The position numbers were made by a program, and so were the translations under genes. Below, piece after piece: positions 8,452 to 19,382 of a DNA stretch of 64,000 nucleotides (the first letter of the stretch is position 1; each line of letters starts with the position of its first letter). A model generated the notes under the pieces. The model did not search any database and was not told where the DNA came from. It saw only the letters and a program-made list of their open reading frames with translations. The DNA lies in contig JAKJHY010000006.1 in the NCBI GenBank assembly GCA_021648845.1, positions 1-64,000 on the forward strand, given 5' to 3'. The stretch is from Mycobacterium sp. MBM. GTDB lineage: Bacteria; Actinomycetota; Actinomycetes; Mycobacteriales; Mycobacteriaceae.

Positions 8452-9259
8452 CCCCGCGCAACTGATCGAGCACCGGCAACCGGTAGGACGCCCAGATCAG
8501 CGCGTTGAGGACGGTGCCCCGGCCGCTCGGCAGCTCCACATCGTGGGCCGCCCGCACGCCGGGGATGGTGGTGGCCAGATCGGCGGCCTGGGAGACCGAC
8601 AGGCTGAACGGCATCGGCGGCACCCGGTAACGCAACGACGGACGCAGCAGGCCTTGCCGCGCCCACCAGGCGAACCAGTACGGCGGCAGATCGAACATCA
8701 TCTGCCCGCCCGGAAAGCGTTTGGCGCATTCGGTAATCAGCCCGAGCGCCTCGACGGGTTGCAGGTACATCAGCAGCCCTTCGGCGGTGATGAACACGCC
8801 GTGGGAGGCGTCGATATCGTCCATCCAGCTGTAGTCCAGCGCCGACTGAGCACTGCTGCACACCCGTTCCGAGGGCGGCAGCAGCTTGTCCCGCAGCGCC
8901 ACGATCGGCGGCAGGTCGACGGTGTGCCACCGGAAGTCATGGCCGACACCGGCTGCATCGAGCCGGTAGAAGCTGGTCTGCAACCCCTCCGCGAGGGCCA
9001 CCACGGTGGCGTCGGGATGCTCGCGCAGGTAGTTCTTCGTTTCGCGGTCGAAGGCCAGCGCCCGCAGCGCCATGTCCTGACGCCTGGCGAAACCGAACTT
9101 GCCGAAGTCGAAGTCGATGGCATCCACCAGATCGACCGCCACCGGGTCGTCGATGATCCGGTCTGCCCGGCGGGCTTCGGTGGCGCGGACCAGCAGGGTC
9201 AGCAGCGCGGTCTCGGAAACTCCGGTCAGGGAGCTGGCGTCGGCTCTCGGGGAGGTCAC
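8426..9259 (-). CDS. SAM-dependent O-methyltransferase, LCM/Tcm-P family (copy 1)
   Basis: A 277-residue member of the leucine-carboxyl/TcmP-type methyltransferase family, common in mycobacteria. Visible signatures: an N-terminal RATEARRADRIIDDPVAVDLVD, the SAM motif ATVVALAEGLQTSFYRLD, and HGVFITAEGLLMYL. The next gene pair upstream on this strand is a DUF1697 protein and a second methyltransferase of exactly the same length that shares long runs (AEGLQTSF, HGVFITAEGLLMYL, FPGGQMMFD). M. tuberculosis has one copy (Rv1153c) here as I recall, so this is a local duplication. The substrate is unknown. Confidence 0.85.
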   Translation of the reverse strand: MTSPRADASSLTGVSETALLTLLVRATEARRADRIIDDPVAVDLVDAIDFDFGKFGFARRQDMALRALAFDRETKNYLREHPDATVVALAEGLQTSFYRLDAAGVGHDFRWHTVDLPPIVALRDKLLPPSERVCSSAQSALDYSWMDDIDASHGVFITAEGLLMYLQPVEALGLITECAKRFPGGQMMFDLPPYWFAWWARQGLLRPSLRYRVPPMPFSLSVSQAADLATTIPGVRAAHDVELPSGRGTVLNALIWASYRLPVLDQLRGVTTRLEFG

Positions 9260-9273
9260 GATATCGAATGTAC

Positions 9274-9785
9274 CTATGCGAGGACTTTGTCCAGGGTGCG
9301 CAGGTTACGGGTGGTGGTGCACGACTTGTAACGCCTCTTGCCCATCGTCTTGCCGATCGCCGAACTCAGCGTCGCCGACCGGGCCACCTGCCAATAGAGC
9401 ACGCCGTTGCCGCGCGCGGCGGTCTCCCCGGCGTCCTCGGCCAGCGTCACCAACTCCTGCAGCGCGTCGGCCTCGCTGACGAAGGTGACATAGCAGTGGT
9501 GATCGGGAACGTCGCGCTCGAACGGATAGTTCGTCGATATCTCGCGGACGGTACCCAGTGGATAGACCAGCACCCAGGCGTCGTAGCCGAAGTTCTCGCG
9601 CAGCGTGGCCTCGGCCGTCGCGCGCACCGACGCCGCCGTGGACGGGCTGTCCAGCAGCACGTTTCCGCTGGCCAGCACGGTCTTCACGGCGGTGAACCCG
9701 GCCCCGGTGAAGACCGCCGCCACCTCGGCCATCTTGAGGGTGACCCCGCCGACGTTCACCCCGCGCAGGAACGCGACGTACCGCG

Positions 9786-9789
<4 letters not shown>
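9274..9789 (-). CDS. DUF1697 family protein
   Basis: A 171-residue cytoplasmic protein starting MTRYVAFLRGVNVGG, the hallmark opening of DUF1697, followed by FTAVKTVLASGNVLLDS and ending in a basic segment IGKTMGKRRYKSCTTTRN. The function of the family is not established. The ATG at 9789 overlaps the stop of the upstream methyltransferase by four bases, so it is translationally coupled to it and lies 14 bases before copy 1. It therefore sits between two paralogous methyltransferases in one operon. Confidence 0.88.
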
Positions 9790-11094
<1,305 letters not shown>

Positions 11095-11112
11095 CCGGGC
11101 TAGGCTGACGCC

Positions 11113-11286
11113 ATGGCCGACGAGACTCCCGACAACGACACCAAACGTAAGTTCCGGGAGGCGCTGGAGCGGAAGAAGACCCAGACCGCCGACGGTGTAT
11201 CGCATGCCGACGCCGGACACAAACAGTCCCGCGGAGCGCACGGCCCGGTGGAGAACCGCCGGGAGTTCCGCCGCAAGAGCGGCTAG
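11113..11286 (+). CDS. DUF5302-type small hydrophilic protein
   Basis: A 57-residue protein (MADETPDNDTKRKFREALER...NRREFRRKSG), highly charged, no Cys, no membrane segment. It matches the small actinobacterial DUF5302 family, which has the KFREAL..K and a C-terminal R-RRKSG-like end; function unknown. A TAGGCT -10 hexamer ends six bases before the ATG, so it probably has its own leaderless transcript although it lies 18 bases after the F420-type enzyme. Its TAG interlocks with the TAG of the convergent acyltransferase at CTAG 11283-11286. Confidence 0.75.
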   Translation: MADETPDNDTKRKFREALERKKTQTADGVSHADAGHKQSRGAHGPVENRREFRRKSG

Positions 11287-12557
11287 CTCGCCAATCGGCG
11301 GGCCGCGACGAGCGCGACGAGCATCAGCGCCACGAAATACAACCCGTAGTCCTTCAGGCCCCAGCCCACCGAGGCCAGCGTGGCGGCGCCCGCGACGCAC
11401 AACAGGATTCCGACAGTAGCGCTGCGCAGCCCCGGACCGCCGACGGTGCCGCCGTCCCAGTAGGGCAGCGGACTGTTCTCCAGGCGTCGCAATCCGAGGA
11501 ACAGCGCCGCCACCAGCACCGTCATCAGGACCAGCTGGGCGACGGTGAGTGCGAGGAAATGCGGTTGGCCCGGGTAGCGGGGCAGGCCGATCAGGTCGAA
11601 GCCGAGGTGCACGCCGAGCAGCGCCGGGATGTGCCACAGATACAACGTCATCGCACCGCTGTTGCCGATCGCGACCAGCCACCATACCCGTGGTCGCAGG
11701 GCCCACCGCCCGATGGCGGGGGCGAGGGCAATCGCGAACGCGCACATCATGATTGCGTGCCCGGCTAAGAGCAGCGACGGCGGCGTCATGTTCTTCAGGT
11801 GCTGCCCTTCGATTCCCACCAGGCTCGGCTCGTACGGACCGAACCGGACCAGGGCGAGATTCACTGCCAGCATTGCCGTACCCAGGATCGCGGCATGCGC
11901 GCCGGTGAGCAGCCGGTGCCGGTAGGCGACGCCGAACATACCGGGCACCAGCCATACCGCCAGATTGGCGTAGCCCAACCAATTCCAGGCCGGGTCATGC
12001 ACCCGGATCACGTCGACGACCGCCACCGCCGCATACAGCGTCGCGACGGACACCACCAGCCGCCCGGTGGTGGTGATCTGGGTCAGCAGCGGAACCGCAG
12101 CCAGCACAAGCACATAGGCGCCCAGGAACCACAGCAGCTGGATGGAGATGCCGGCCAGTGGCTCGTACACGTGCACGGGCAGCACCCGGTGGGCCACCAG
12201 CAGCGCGACGAACCAGAACGCCAGGTAATAGAACACCGGCCGGTACAGCCGGGTGCAGCGCTTGAGCAGCCATCCGCCCCAGGAGCCGCCGTAGGCCGTC
12301 GCCGAGGCCGCGACCCCGGCGAAGAAGAACAGCGGCATGATCTGGAACACCCAGGTCAGTGCCTGAAACACCACCGAGGTGCTGAGCAGGTTCTCCCAGT
12401 AGAAGACACCACCGCCAATGATGCTGGTGGCCATGACGGTGTGTCCGATGACCACCCCGACCAGGGCGGTGATGCGGATGACGTCAATGGCCCGGTCCCG
12501 GTCCGCGGGTCTCGCCGAGGTGACAGCGGCGACCGTGGGAAACGTCGTGATCGGCAT
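11283..12557 (-). CDS. Acyltransferase-3 family membrane protein
   Basis: A 424-residue integral membrane protein with about ten hydrophobic segments. Its opening RDRAIDVIRITALVGVVIGH carries the conserved Arg and the VIGH histidine position of acyltransferase-3 (OafA/NodX-like) proteins, and MPLFFFAGVAA is the next conserved block. These enzymes move acyl groups onto sugars or lipids of the envelope. The gene follows the MFS transporter by 47 bases on the same strand and may be cotranscribed. The substrate cannot be inferred. Confidence 0.8.
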   Translation of the reverse strand: MPITTFPTVAAVTSARPADRDRAIDVIRITALVGVVIGHTVMATSIIGGGVFYWENLLSTSVVFQALTWVFQIMPLFFFAGVAASATAYGGSWGGWLLKRCTRLYRPVFYYLAFWFVALLVAHRVLPVHVYEPLAGISIQLLWFLGAYVLVLAAVPLLTQITTTGRLVVSVATLYAAVAVVDVIRVHDPAWNWLGYANLAVWLVPGMFGVAYRHRLLTGAHAAILGTAMLAVNLALVRFGPYEPSLVGIEGQHLKNMTPPSLLLAGHAIMMCAFAIALAPAIGRWALRPRVWWLVAIGNSGAMTLYLWHIPALLGVHLGFDLIGLPRYPGQPHFLALTVAQLVLMTVLVAALFLGLRRLENSPLPYWDGGTVGGPGLRSATVGILLCVAGAATLASVGWGLKDYGLYFVALMLVALVAARRLAS

Positions 12558-12604
12558 GCCCAGAATCTAGAGTCCGGGGCCGCCGCGTGCCTGAGTAGAA
12601 CCAC

Positions 12605-13798
12605 TCATACCGTGGCGCGTCGGCGTTGGACCAGGATCGCGGCGAGGCAGACCAGCGCCAGCCCCGCCACCGCGACCGCGAAACTCACCCCAGCGGTGCG
12701 CAGCCCAGTGGCCTGTGCGGCCGCACCCACGCCGACGACGGGCAGCGATATCGCGACATAGGCGACCACGAAATAGGTCGAGCTGACCGCGCCGCGTTGT
12801 CCGGCCGGTACCTTCTCCACCACCGCTGCGAGCCCGCGGCTGAAGCTGATGCCCTGTCCGGTACCCGCCACCAGCGCCGCGATGATCATCCCGGGTAGCG
12901 ACGAAAATGTAAGGGCCACAGCCAGAATGGCCATCGCAGCGGTGAGGATGGCGCACCCGGCGGCGACCGCGGTGGCCGGGGCGATCCGGCGTCCGAGGAG
13001 CTGCGCCACCGCCGAGGCCAGGAATATCGATCCGGCAAGGGCGCCGGCGATGGCGTGGTTGTCGATCCCGACCACCTCGGCGACGAACGACGGCGCCACC
13101 GCGGCGAACAGGCCCGTCACCGCGAAACCGGCGAACGCGGCGGTCGAGGCGGTGACGAACACCCCGCGGACCGCGGCCGGTACGGCCAGGCGCTGCACGC
13201 CGATCCGGCCGGTGCGCGACGAGGTTTCCGGTGCGGCCAGTACCGCCGCCACGGCCAGCGTCGCCAGCCCGATGTGGACGGCGAACGGCATCGTCAACGG
13301 ATGCGGGACGTATTCGGCCAGCAGACCGGCCAGTACCGGTCCGACGCCGAGGCCTCCGATATTGGCGATGGTGGCAACGGTCGCGGCGCGTTCCCGGCGG
13401 TCGGCGGGCAGGGCCTCCACGACGGCCGCGGTGGCCGTGCCGGTGAACAAGCCGGCCGACAGACCGGACAGTAGCCGACCCACCAGCAGCAGCGTGACAT
13501 CGTCGGCGGCGAGGAACACCGCCGCGCTGGCGATGGCGAAGAACAACCCGGCCAGCAGCACCGGGCGCCGACCCACCGCATCGGACCAGCTGCCGAACAG
13601 CAGCAGCGCGCCGAGCACACCCACCGCGTAGGCGGCGAAGATGACGGTGGTGGTGACGACCGAGAAGTGCATCCGCTCGGCGTAGAGGGCGTACAGCGGG
13701 GTCGGCAGCGTGGTGCCGACCATGACGGCGGTGAAGGCATAGGCCAGTGCAGCGAACGCAACGGACCGGCGGCGGGTGCTCACTCGGGTGAACAACAC
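12605..13798 (-). CDS. Major facilitator superfamily transporter
   Basis: A 397-residue protein with about twelve hydrophobic helices. The loop 2-3 motif is visible as GSWSDAVGRRPVLLAG, and GRLLSGLSAGLFTGTATAAVVE resembles motif B/C of drug:H+ antiporters. A C-terminal basic tail (QRRRATV) ends the protein. Substrate unknown; the sequence fits the multidrug-efflux type (DHA1-like). Start is a GTG at 13798; an alternative GTG at 13783 would shorten it by five residues. It lies 40 bases after the acetate symporter gene on the same strand. Confidence 0.82.
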   Translation of the reverse strand: MLFTRVSTRRRSVAFAALAYAFTAVMVGTTLPTPLYALYAERMHFSVVTTTVIFAAYAVGVLGALLLFGSWSDAVGRRPVLLAGLFFAIASAAVFLAADDVTLLLVGRLLSGLSAGLFTGTATAAVVEALPADRRERAATVATIANIGGLGVGPVLAGLLAEYVPHPLTMPFAVHIGLATLAVAAVLAAPETSSRTGRIGVQRLAVPAAVRGVFVTASTAAFAGFAVTGLFAAVAPSFVAEVVGIDNHAIAGALAGSIFLASAVAQLLGRRIAPATAVAAGCAILTAAMAILAVALTFSSLPGMIIAALVAGTGQGISFSRGLAAVVEKVPAGQRGAVSSTYFVVAYVAISLPVVGVGAAAQATGLRTAGVSFAVAVAGLALVCLAAILVQRRRATV

Positions 13799-13838
13799 CG
13801 CCGCCGGTCCGGGTAATCCGGGTTTCTAGTGCGCTGCG

Positions 13839-15467
13839 TTAATGGACGGCAGCCTTTTCCGCGCCCACCCCGGTCAGGGAACGCACCTCCATCTCCGCGT
13901 TGATCGCCGGGTCACCGGAGTCCTTGGTCGTCAGCGTGCCGATGATGCCCAGCGCGAACGCCAGCGGGATGGAGACGATGCCGGGGTTGGCCAGCGGGAA
14001 CCAGGAGAAGTCCGCACCCGGGATCATCGAGGTCTTGCCGCCCGACACCGCCGGGGAGAAGACGATCAACACCAGCGTGGAGATCAGGCCGCCGTACATG
14101 CTCCACAGCGCGCCGCGGGTGTTGAACCGCTTCCAGTACAGCGAGTACACGATGGTGGGCAGGTTGGCCGCTGCCGCGATGGCGAACGCCAGCGCCACCA
14201 GGAACGCCACGTTCTGGCCGTTGGCCAGGATGCCCAGGCCGATGGCGATGAGACCCAGCACCACCGCCGTGATGCGCGACACCTTGACCTGTTCGTCCTC
14301 GGTTACCATGTGCTTCTTCCACACCCCGGCGTAGATATCGTGGGCGAACGAGGCCGACGCGGTGATCGTCAGACCGGCCACGACGGCCAGGATGGTGGCG
14401 AAGGCGACCGCGGAGATGATGCCGAGTAGCACCACGCCGCCGAGTTCGAGCGCGAGCAGCGGGGCCGCCGAGTTGACCCCGCCCGCCGCACCGAGGATGC
14501 GATCGGGACCGACCAGCGCCGCCGCGCCGTAGCCGAGCACCAGGGTGAACAGGTAGAACGCGCCGATCAACGCGATCGCCCACACCACCGAGCGGCGGGC
14601 TTCCTTGGCGGTCGGCACGGTGTAGAACCGCATCAGCACGTGCGGCAGACCCGCGGTGCCCAGCACCAACGCCAGCGCCAGCGAGATGAAGTTGATCTGG
14701 CTGGTCAACGACCCGCCGTACTGAGCGCCCGGCGCCAGCACATCGCGGCTGGCCACGCCGTCGGTGGTGGCGCCGGAGATGGATGCCTGAGCCGAACCGA
14801 GGATCTCGGAGAAGTTCATCCCGAACTTGGCCAGCACCATCACCGTCATGATGCCGGCGCCGGCGATCAGCAACACGGCCTTGATGATCTGCACCCAGGT
14901 GGTGCCCTTCATCCCGCCGACCAACACGTAGACGATCATCAGCAGGCCGACGACGGCGATGACGATCGACTGTCCGGTGCGGCTGTTGATGTTCATCAGC
15001 AACGCCACCAGACCGCCGGCCCCGGCCATCTGCGCCAGCAGGTAAAACAGGGAGACCGTCAGCGTCGACGTCGCGGCCGCGACCCGGACCTTGCGCTGGT
15101 TCAACCGGAAGCTCAACACATCGGCCATGGTGAATCTGCCTGTGTTACGCAGCAATTCCGCCACCAACAGCAGGGCCACCAGCCAGGCGACCAGGAAGCC
15201 GATGGAGTACAGGAAGCCGTCGTAGCCGTACACGGCGATGGCTCCGGCGATGCCGAGGAAACTGGCGGCCGACAGGTAGTCGCCGGCGATCGCGATGCCG
15301 TTCTGCGGACCGGAGAAGGCGCGACCGCCGGTGAAGAACTCATCGGCGGTGGCGTTGCGCTTGCTGGCGCGGATCACCACGATCATGGTGACGACCACGA
15401 ACAGGCCGAAGATGGACATATTGGCGATGGGGTTGCCCACCGTCTCGGTGGCTGCCAGGAGGTTCAT
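13839..15467 (-). CDS. actP: Cation/acetate symporter, sodium:solute symporter family
   Basis: A 542-residue SSS-family permease with about thirteen hydrophobic helices. Diagnostic stretches are FFTGGRAFSGPQNGIAIAGDYLSAASFLGIAGAI near the N-terminus, the GLPHVLMRFYTVPTAKEAR loop, and ASFAHDIYAGVWKK. These match ActP/MctC carriers of acetate, propionate or pyruvate. It starts inside the stop of the upstream DUF485 gene (ATGA overlap), the usual partner of ActP. The symbol is by family; in actinobacteria related proteins are called MctC. Growth on short-chain acids is the likely role. Confidence 0.85.
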   Translation of the reverse strand: MNLLAATETVGNPIANMSIFGLFVVVTMIVVIRASKRNATADEFFTGGRAFSGPQNGIAIAGDYLSAASFLGIAGAIAVYGYDGFLYSIGFLVAWLVALLLVAELLRNTGRFTMADVLSFRLNQRKVRVAAATSTLTVSLFYLLAQMAGAGGLVALLMNINSRTGQSIVIAVVGLLMIVYVLVGGMKGTTWVQIIKAVLLIAGAGIMTVMVLAKFGMNFSEILGSAQASISGATTDGVASRDVLAPGAQYGGSLTSQINFISLALALVLGTAGLPHVLMRFYTVPTAKEARRSVVWAIALIGAFYLFTLVLGYGAAALVGPDRILGAAGGVNSAAPLLALELGGVVLLGIISAVAFATILAVVAGLTITASASFAHDIYAGVWKKHMVTEDEQVKVSRITAVVLGLIAIGLGILANGQNVAFLVALAFAIAAAANLPTIVYSLYWKRFNTRGALWSMYGGLISTLVLIVFSPAVSGGKTSMIPGADFSWFPLANPGIVSIPLAFALGIIGTLTTKDSGDPAINAEMEVRSLTGVGAEKAAVH

Positions 15468-15811
15468 CGAACGGGTCCTTCCAGCTCTTCGCGGATGGCC
15501 GCCGAACGCGGGTCCAGTTCGCGGTTGGCGAAGCGGACGTAGAGGCCGGTGATGACGAACGTCGTCAGGAACTGGCCGAGCCCGATGATCAGGCCGACGT
15601 TGACGTTGCCGAACACCCGGGTGGCCATGAAGTCGTGGGCGAACGCCCCGAGCAGCACGTAGATGCCGTACCAGATCAGGAAGAAGGCGGTCATCGGAAA
15701 CACGAACTTGCGCAGTCGGCTGCGCAAGTCCTGGAACTCGGGGCTGGCCTGCATGGCGAGGAACTCCTCGCCGGTGGGCGCAGGCCGCGCGGGTGAATCG
15801 ATCTCGGGCAC
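15464..15811 (-). CDS. DUF485 membrane protein, symporter partner
   Basis: A 115-residue protein with two membrane segments (FPMTAFFLIWYGIYVLLGAFA and VGLIIGLGQFLTTFVITGLYV) around a short loop, and SPEFQDLRSRLRKFVFP, the DUF485 signature. DUF485 genes almost always precede acetate-type SSS symporters. I chose the GTG at 15811 because AGGAG lies seven bases before it, while the longer upstream reading lacks a ribosome site. The spacer upstream (15812-16011) contains no gene; a TGTGGGTCACA word near 15875 is too compact for a standard CRP site. Confidence 0.85.
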   Translation of the reverse strand: MPEIDSPARPAPTGEEFLAMQASPEFQDLRSRLRKFVFPMTAFFLIWYGIYVLLGAFAHDFMATRVFGNVNVGLIIGLGQFLTTFVITGLYVRFANRELDPRSAAIREELEGPVR

Positions 15812-16011
15812 CGGAGACTCCTGACGTCGACTGTGAACCAGTTGAGATCCGAACCTAATTGAGATGTGGGTCACAAATCGGTCCGATACGCCGAAGCCGG
15901 GCAGGGCTGCGGTGAGCGGTCAGTCAGCGGCGGTGAGCGGTTTGCGCCCGGGCGGGCGGGCCCGAATCCCGATGCGCGCACGTGTGCATACCGAGCCGGT
16001 ACGGTTCAGCG

Positions 16012-16677
16012 ATGGAGTTTGTCGTGCTCGTGGCCGTGGTTGCCACGGCGGCCGGGTTGTACCTGGTCGTGCGAGCGCGGGCGCGCAGACGGGCCGCGCT
16101 GGGGCGGCTGCTCGACGAACGCGGCTGGACCGTTGCGCGCGACGGGGAGACCACCATCGTGACTCCCGCCACGGATACCTGGGTGCTACGGATGCGGCGC
16201 GCGTTCGCCACCCAACAATCCGTGCCCGGCACCCACGTGGTCACCAGCATCTGGACGGCACCGCAGCCGCGTCGCGCCGGCGGCGCCTTGCTCGCCGGGC
16301 CCAGCCCGCCCGGTCCGGTCCGTGAGATCGCCGTCGCGCTCATCGGGTCGTTGGACGCGAAGCTGGCCGGCTGGATCGGGATGGCCCGGGTCGACGGCGG
16401 GCAACCGCTGCAGACCGTGCTCCCGTCTGACCCCCGGCTGCTGGTGCTCGGCACGACCGACACCGAGACGCCCGGGATGTTGTCCGCGGTGGCCGACGCG
16501 GTCGCTGGGTGGTGCGCCCGATACCCCTCCGAGCGTGAGCAGCCGGCGGTGTCGCTGTCCGAGTCGGGCCTCGAGGTCCGTGTCCGAGTCGACGTGCTGT
16601 CCTCGGCGGCGCGGCTGGCCGACTTCGTCGATCTGTGCGAAGGGTGCCGTGCCGGGGTTGCGGACGCGTGTCGCTAG
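16012..16677 (+). CDS. Single-span membrane protein, hypothetical
   Basis: A 221-residue protein with one N-terminal membrane anchor (EFVVLVAVVATAAGLYLVV) followed by a basic stretch RARARRRAAL and a soluble domain of about 180 residues. I do not recognise the domain. It contains a WIGMARVDGG...LVLGTTDTETP core and two late cysteines (DLCEGCRAG). A TACGGT hexamer six bases before the ATG at 16012 suggests a leaderless transcript. It overlaps the next gene by ten bases and the two hypothetical genes form a small operon. Confidence 0.7.
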   Translation: MEFVVLVAVVATAAGLYLVVRARARRRAALGRLLDERGWTVARDGETTIVTPATDTWVLRMRRAFATQQSVPGTHVVTSIWTAPQPRRAGGALLAGPSPPGPVREIAVALIGSLDAKLAGWIGMARVDGGQPLQTVLPSDPRLLVLGTTDTETPGMLSAVADAVAGWCARYPSEREQPAVSLSESGLEVRVRVDVLSSAARLADFVDLCEGCRAGVADACR

Positions 16678-17633
16678 TTGTCGCGTGGTCGACGGTGGCG
16701 CTCGCGGCCGCGGTATTGCTGTACCGCTGGCGGCGATCCCCGTGGCGGTTGATCGCGGTGATTGCCGGTACCGCGCTCGCGCTGGCGGTGGCATTCCTGC
16801 TCACCGGCGACAGCGTCTCCTACCTTTTCGAAAGGGCCGCTGCGATATTCGGTGGGACCGTCATCGCGTCGGTGTTCTCGGTGCTGGTGGTCTGCGTGGT
16901 GTTACCGCGGCTGCAGCTGCGCGCCAACAGGCTCGCTGCGGTCCTGTTGTGTGGTGGGCTGGCGACAATGTTCGCGGCGGTGGGGCTGATGCTGTGGCGC
17001 ATCGCCGATGACGGGCTGCAGCTCCCCGGTGTGCCGACCGTGGCCACCGCGCAGGAGATCCTCGCCTGGCGCAATGCCCAACCGCACCAGCGGATCTACG
17101 GCGCGCTGGTGCAGGCCCGGCTGACGCGCGACGCGGGCGGCGAAGGTGCCGCATCGGAGCCCGCTGCACCGGTTTCATCCGAGTCTGACCGGATCCTGCT
17201 GGCACGGATCGACTGTGGGAGATCGGGGTCGGGGCTGGCCTCGTCGGCGCAGACGTGGTTACCGTCGGCGTTCGTCGTCGAGCTGGCCGACGGATCACGG
17301 GCCTGGGTGCAGGGCATCGATTCGGTTCGCCAGGCCTGGAACTGGCCGCGGGGTGAAGGGCGAATCAACGAGTGTGCCTTGTATTCCGGTGATCCGGTGG
17401 TGATCTGGGGTGATCCCGGAAAGGCCCGCCGGCTGGGCGGCGATGCGGAACTGCCGGCGGTCAACGCCGTGCGGGTGCTCGGCTACGGCGACGCCGAGGC
17501 GTTTCGCGGCGGTTTCGTCCCGGCTGCCCAACGCACGGGTCGGGCCACCCTCGCCCTGGGGGTGTTCAATGCCGTGCTCGCGGTATGGATGTGTGTCATC
17601 GGGTGGCGGCAGTATCGCCGGCTCGGTACTTAG
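16668..17633 (+). CDS. Multi-span membrane protein with extracytoplasmic domain, hypothetical
   Basis: A 321-residue protein. Three or four hydrophobic helices fill the first 110 residues (for example LIAVIAGTALALAVAFLLTG and TVIASVFSVLVVCVVLP), then comes a soluble domain of about 170 residues with three Cys, and a last helix (LALGVFNAVLAVWMCVIGW) near the end. The soluble part includes WVQGIDSVRQAWNWPRGEG and NECALYSGDPVVIWGDP, suggesting a beta-rich fold; no family is recognised. The GTG at 16668 overlaps the upstream gene, implying coupling. Membrane partner of the 16012-16677 product is an inference. Confidence 0.65.
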   Translation: MSLVVAWSTVALAAAVLLYRWRRSPWRLIAVIAGTALALAVAFLLTGDSVSYLFERAAAIFGGTVIASVFSVLVVCVVLPRLQLRANRLAAVLLCGGLATMFAAVGLMLWRIADDGLQLPGVPTVATAQEILAWRNAQPHQRIYGALVQARLTRDAGGEGAASEPAAPVSSESDRILLARIDCGRSGSGLASSAQTWLPSAFVVELADGSRAWVQGIDSVRQAWNWPRGEGRINECALYSGDPVVIWGDPGKARRLGGDAELPAVNAVRVLGYGDAEAFRGGFVPAAQRTGRATLALGVFNAVLAVWMCVIGWRQYRRLGT

Positions 17634-17651
17634 CCTGCTGTGCGGGTGAAC

Positions 17652-19382
17652 TCAGCTCTCCGGCAGACGTTCGATACCCATCCCGAGGCGTTCCGGGACG
17701 TGCATCCGGGCGAAGATCTGTGCCACCGCGGGCGTGGGGCGGGTGAGGCGGCTGACCACGATCATCGTCGCGAACGCGACCGGCACGCTCACCGCGGCGG
17801 GATAGCCGATGATCACCGCGGGCCAGCCACCCAGCACCGCCTCGTCGACCCCGCCGGTGATGGCCACCAGGACGGCGCCCCCGCAGACCAGCCCGCCGAC
17901 CACCAGCCCGCAGGTGGCCCCGGCGACGGTCAACCCCCGCCACCAGATGCCCAGCACCAGAAGCGGACACAATGTGGACGCCGCCACGGCGAACGCTAGG
18001 CCGACGGTGCGCGACAGCTCGATATCGGCGACCAGAAGCGACAGCGGGATGGGGATGAGGCCACCGATCACGGCGGCGATCCGGAAATCACGGACGCGCC
18101 CGCGCAGGACGTCGGTGGCCAGCGCGCCGGCGATACTGACCAGCAAGCCCGACGAGGTCGCCAGGAACGCCGCGATCGCCCCCGCCGCGACCAAGGCGGC
18201 CAGCAGTTGGCCGAACACCCCTCCGATGGCCGAACCCGGGGCCAACAGCACTGCGGCATCAGCGGTTCCGGTGATCAGCAGCTGCGGAACGTACAACCGG
18301 GAGAACACCCCGAGCAGGACGGGGAACACATAGAACAACGACAGCAGGGCGATCACGGCCAACGCGGTCCGCCGCGCCGCTCGGCCGTCGCGGTTGGTGT
18401 AGAACCGCACCAGCACATGCGGCAGACCCATCGTGCCCAGAAAGGTCGCCACGATGATCGAGATCACCTGGTACAACGGGTGGCCGCCGCCGAGACCGCC
18501 GCCGGAAGCGATCCATTCAGCACCGGTGCCCGGCGTGCCTGCGACCACCGGGGTGGCGGCTCCGGCGGCCAGGGTGAGGCTCGTTCCTGCGCCCAGGGTG
18601 TGTTCGCCGGGCGCGCCGAACGTGGCGTCGCGCACCGCTTTTCCGTCGAGCTCGCCGGTCATCCTGATTCCGGCCGGGTCGATGACCCGCACCACGACAT
18701 CGGTTTCGATCTGCACCGTGGTCTCGCGGTCCACGCTCGGTGGCAGCGGACCGCCGAGATCGCCGCGGTCGGTGAGGAACAGGCCCAGCAGCGCCAGCGC
18801 CGGGATGGCGACCGCGGTGAGTTTCAACCAGTACTGGAACGCCTGCACGAAGGTGATGGAGCGCATGCCGCCGCCCACCACATTGGTGATGACGATCGCG
18901 CCGACCAGTACCGGGCCCGTCCACACCGGCATCCCGAGAAGGGTTTTCAGCGCCAGCCCGGCACCCTGGTATTGCGGGGCCAGATAGAACACGCAGATGA
19001 TCACCACGACGAGCATGGCCACCTTGCGTAGACGCGCCGAGCCGAGCCGGAACTCGGCGAAATCCGGGACCGTGTAGGCGCCGGAGCGGCGCAGCGGCGC
19101 GGCGACGAACAACAACAGCCCCAGGTAGCCGGCGGTGAACCCGACCGGGTACCACAGCGCGTCGGCACCGTATTTCGCGATCAGCCCGGCGACGCCGAGA
19201 AACGATGCGGCGGAAAGATATTCACCGGATATGGCGGCCGCGTTCCAGCGCGGACCGACGCTGCGCGAGGCCACCAGGAAGTCCGAGGTGGTGCGCGACA
19301 GCCGCACCCCCCAGCTGCCGATCACCACCGTGGCCACGGCGGCCGACAGCAGCGCGGCCGCGGTCAGCGGTGAGCCGGTCAC
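17652..19382 (-). CDS. Second SSS-family symporter, probably monocarboxylate
   Basis: A 576-residue sodium:solute symporter related to ActP: WNAAAISGEYLSAASFLGVAGLI near the N-terminus and GLPHVLVRFYTNRDGRAARR in the middle match the family. A hydrophilic insertion of about 90 residues (about 205-295, RETTVQIETDVVVRVIDPAG...) lies between membrane helices and is longer than in the first copy at 13839-15467. It is last in a four-gene minus-strand operon: LytS-type kinase, LytTR regulator, small membrane protein, symporter. That setting resembles pyruvate- or acetate-responsive LytS/LytTR systems that control their own transporter, so a short-chain acid is the likely substrate (inference). Confidence 0.82.
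   Translation of the reverse strand: MTGSPLTAAALLSAAVATVVIGSWGVRLSRTTSDFLVASRSVGPRWNAAAISGEYLSAASFLGVAGLIAKYGADALWYPVGFTAGYLGLLLFVAAPLRRSGAYTVPDFAEFRLGSARLRKVAMLVVVIICVFYLAPQYQGAGLALKTLLGMPVWTGPVLVGAIVITNVVGGGMRSITFVQAFQYWLKLTAVAIPALALLGLFLTDRGDLGGPLPPSVDRETTVQIETDVVVRVIDPAGIRMTGELDGKAVRDATFGAPGEHTLGAGTSLTLAAGAATPVVAGTPGTGAEWIASGGGLGGGHPLYQVISIIVATFLGTMGLPHVLVRFYTNRDGRAARRTALAVIALLSLFYVFPVLLGVFSRLYVPQLLITGTADAAVLLAPGSAIGGVFGQLLAALVAAGAIAAFLATSSGLLVSIAGALATDVLRGRVRDFRIAAVIGGLIPIPLSLLVADIELSRTVGLAFAVAASTLCPLLVLGIWWRGLTVAGATCGLVVGGLVCGGAVLVAITGGVDEAVLGGWPAVIIGYPAAVSVPVAFATMIVVSRLTRPTPAVAQIFARMHVPERLGMGIERLPES

Noticed and set aside
15865..15885. CRP-like word TGTGGGTCACA upstream of the DUF485/symporter operon
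   Set aside because: The half-sites are too close together (standard sites need six bases between TGTGA and TCACA), so it does not fit a CRP operator.
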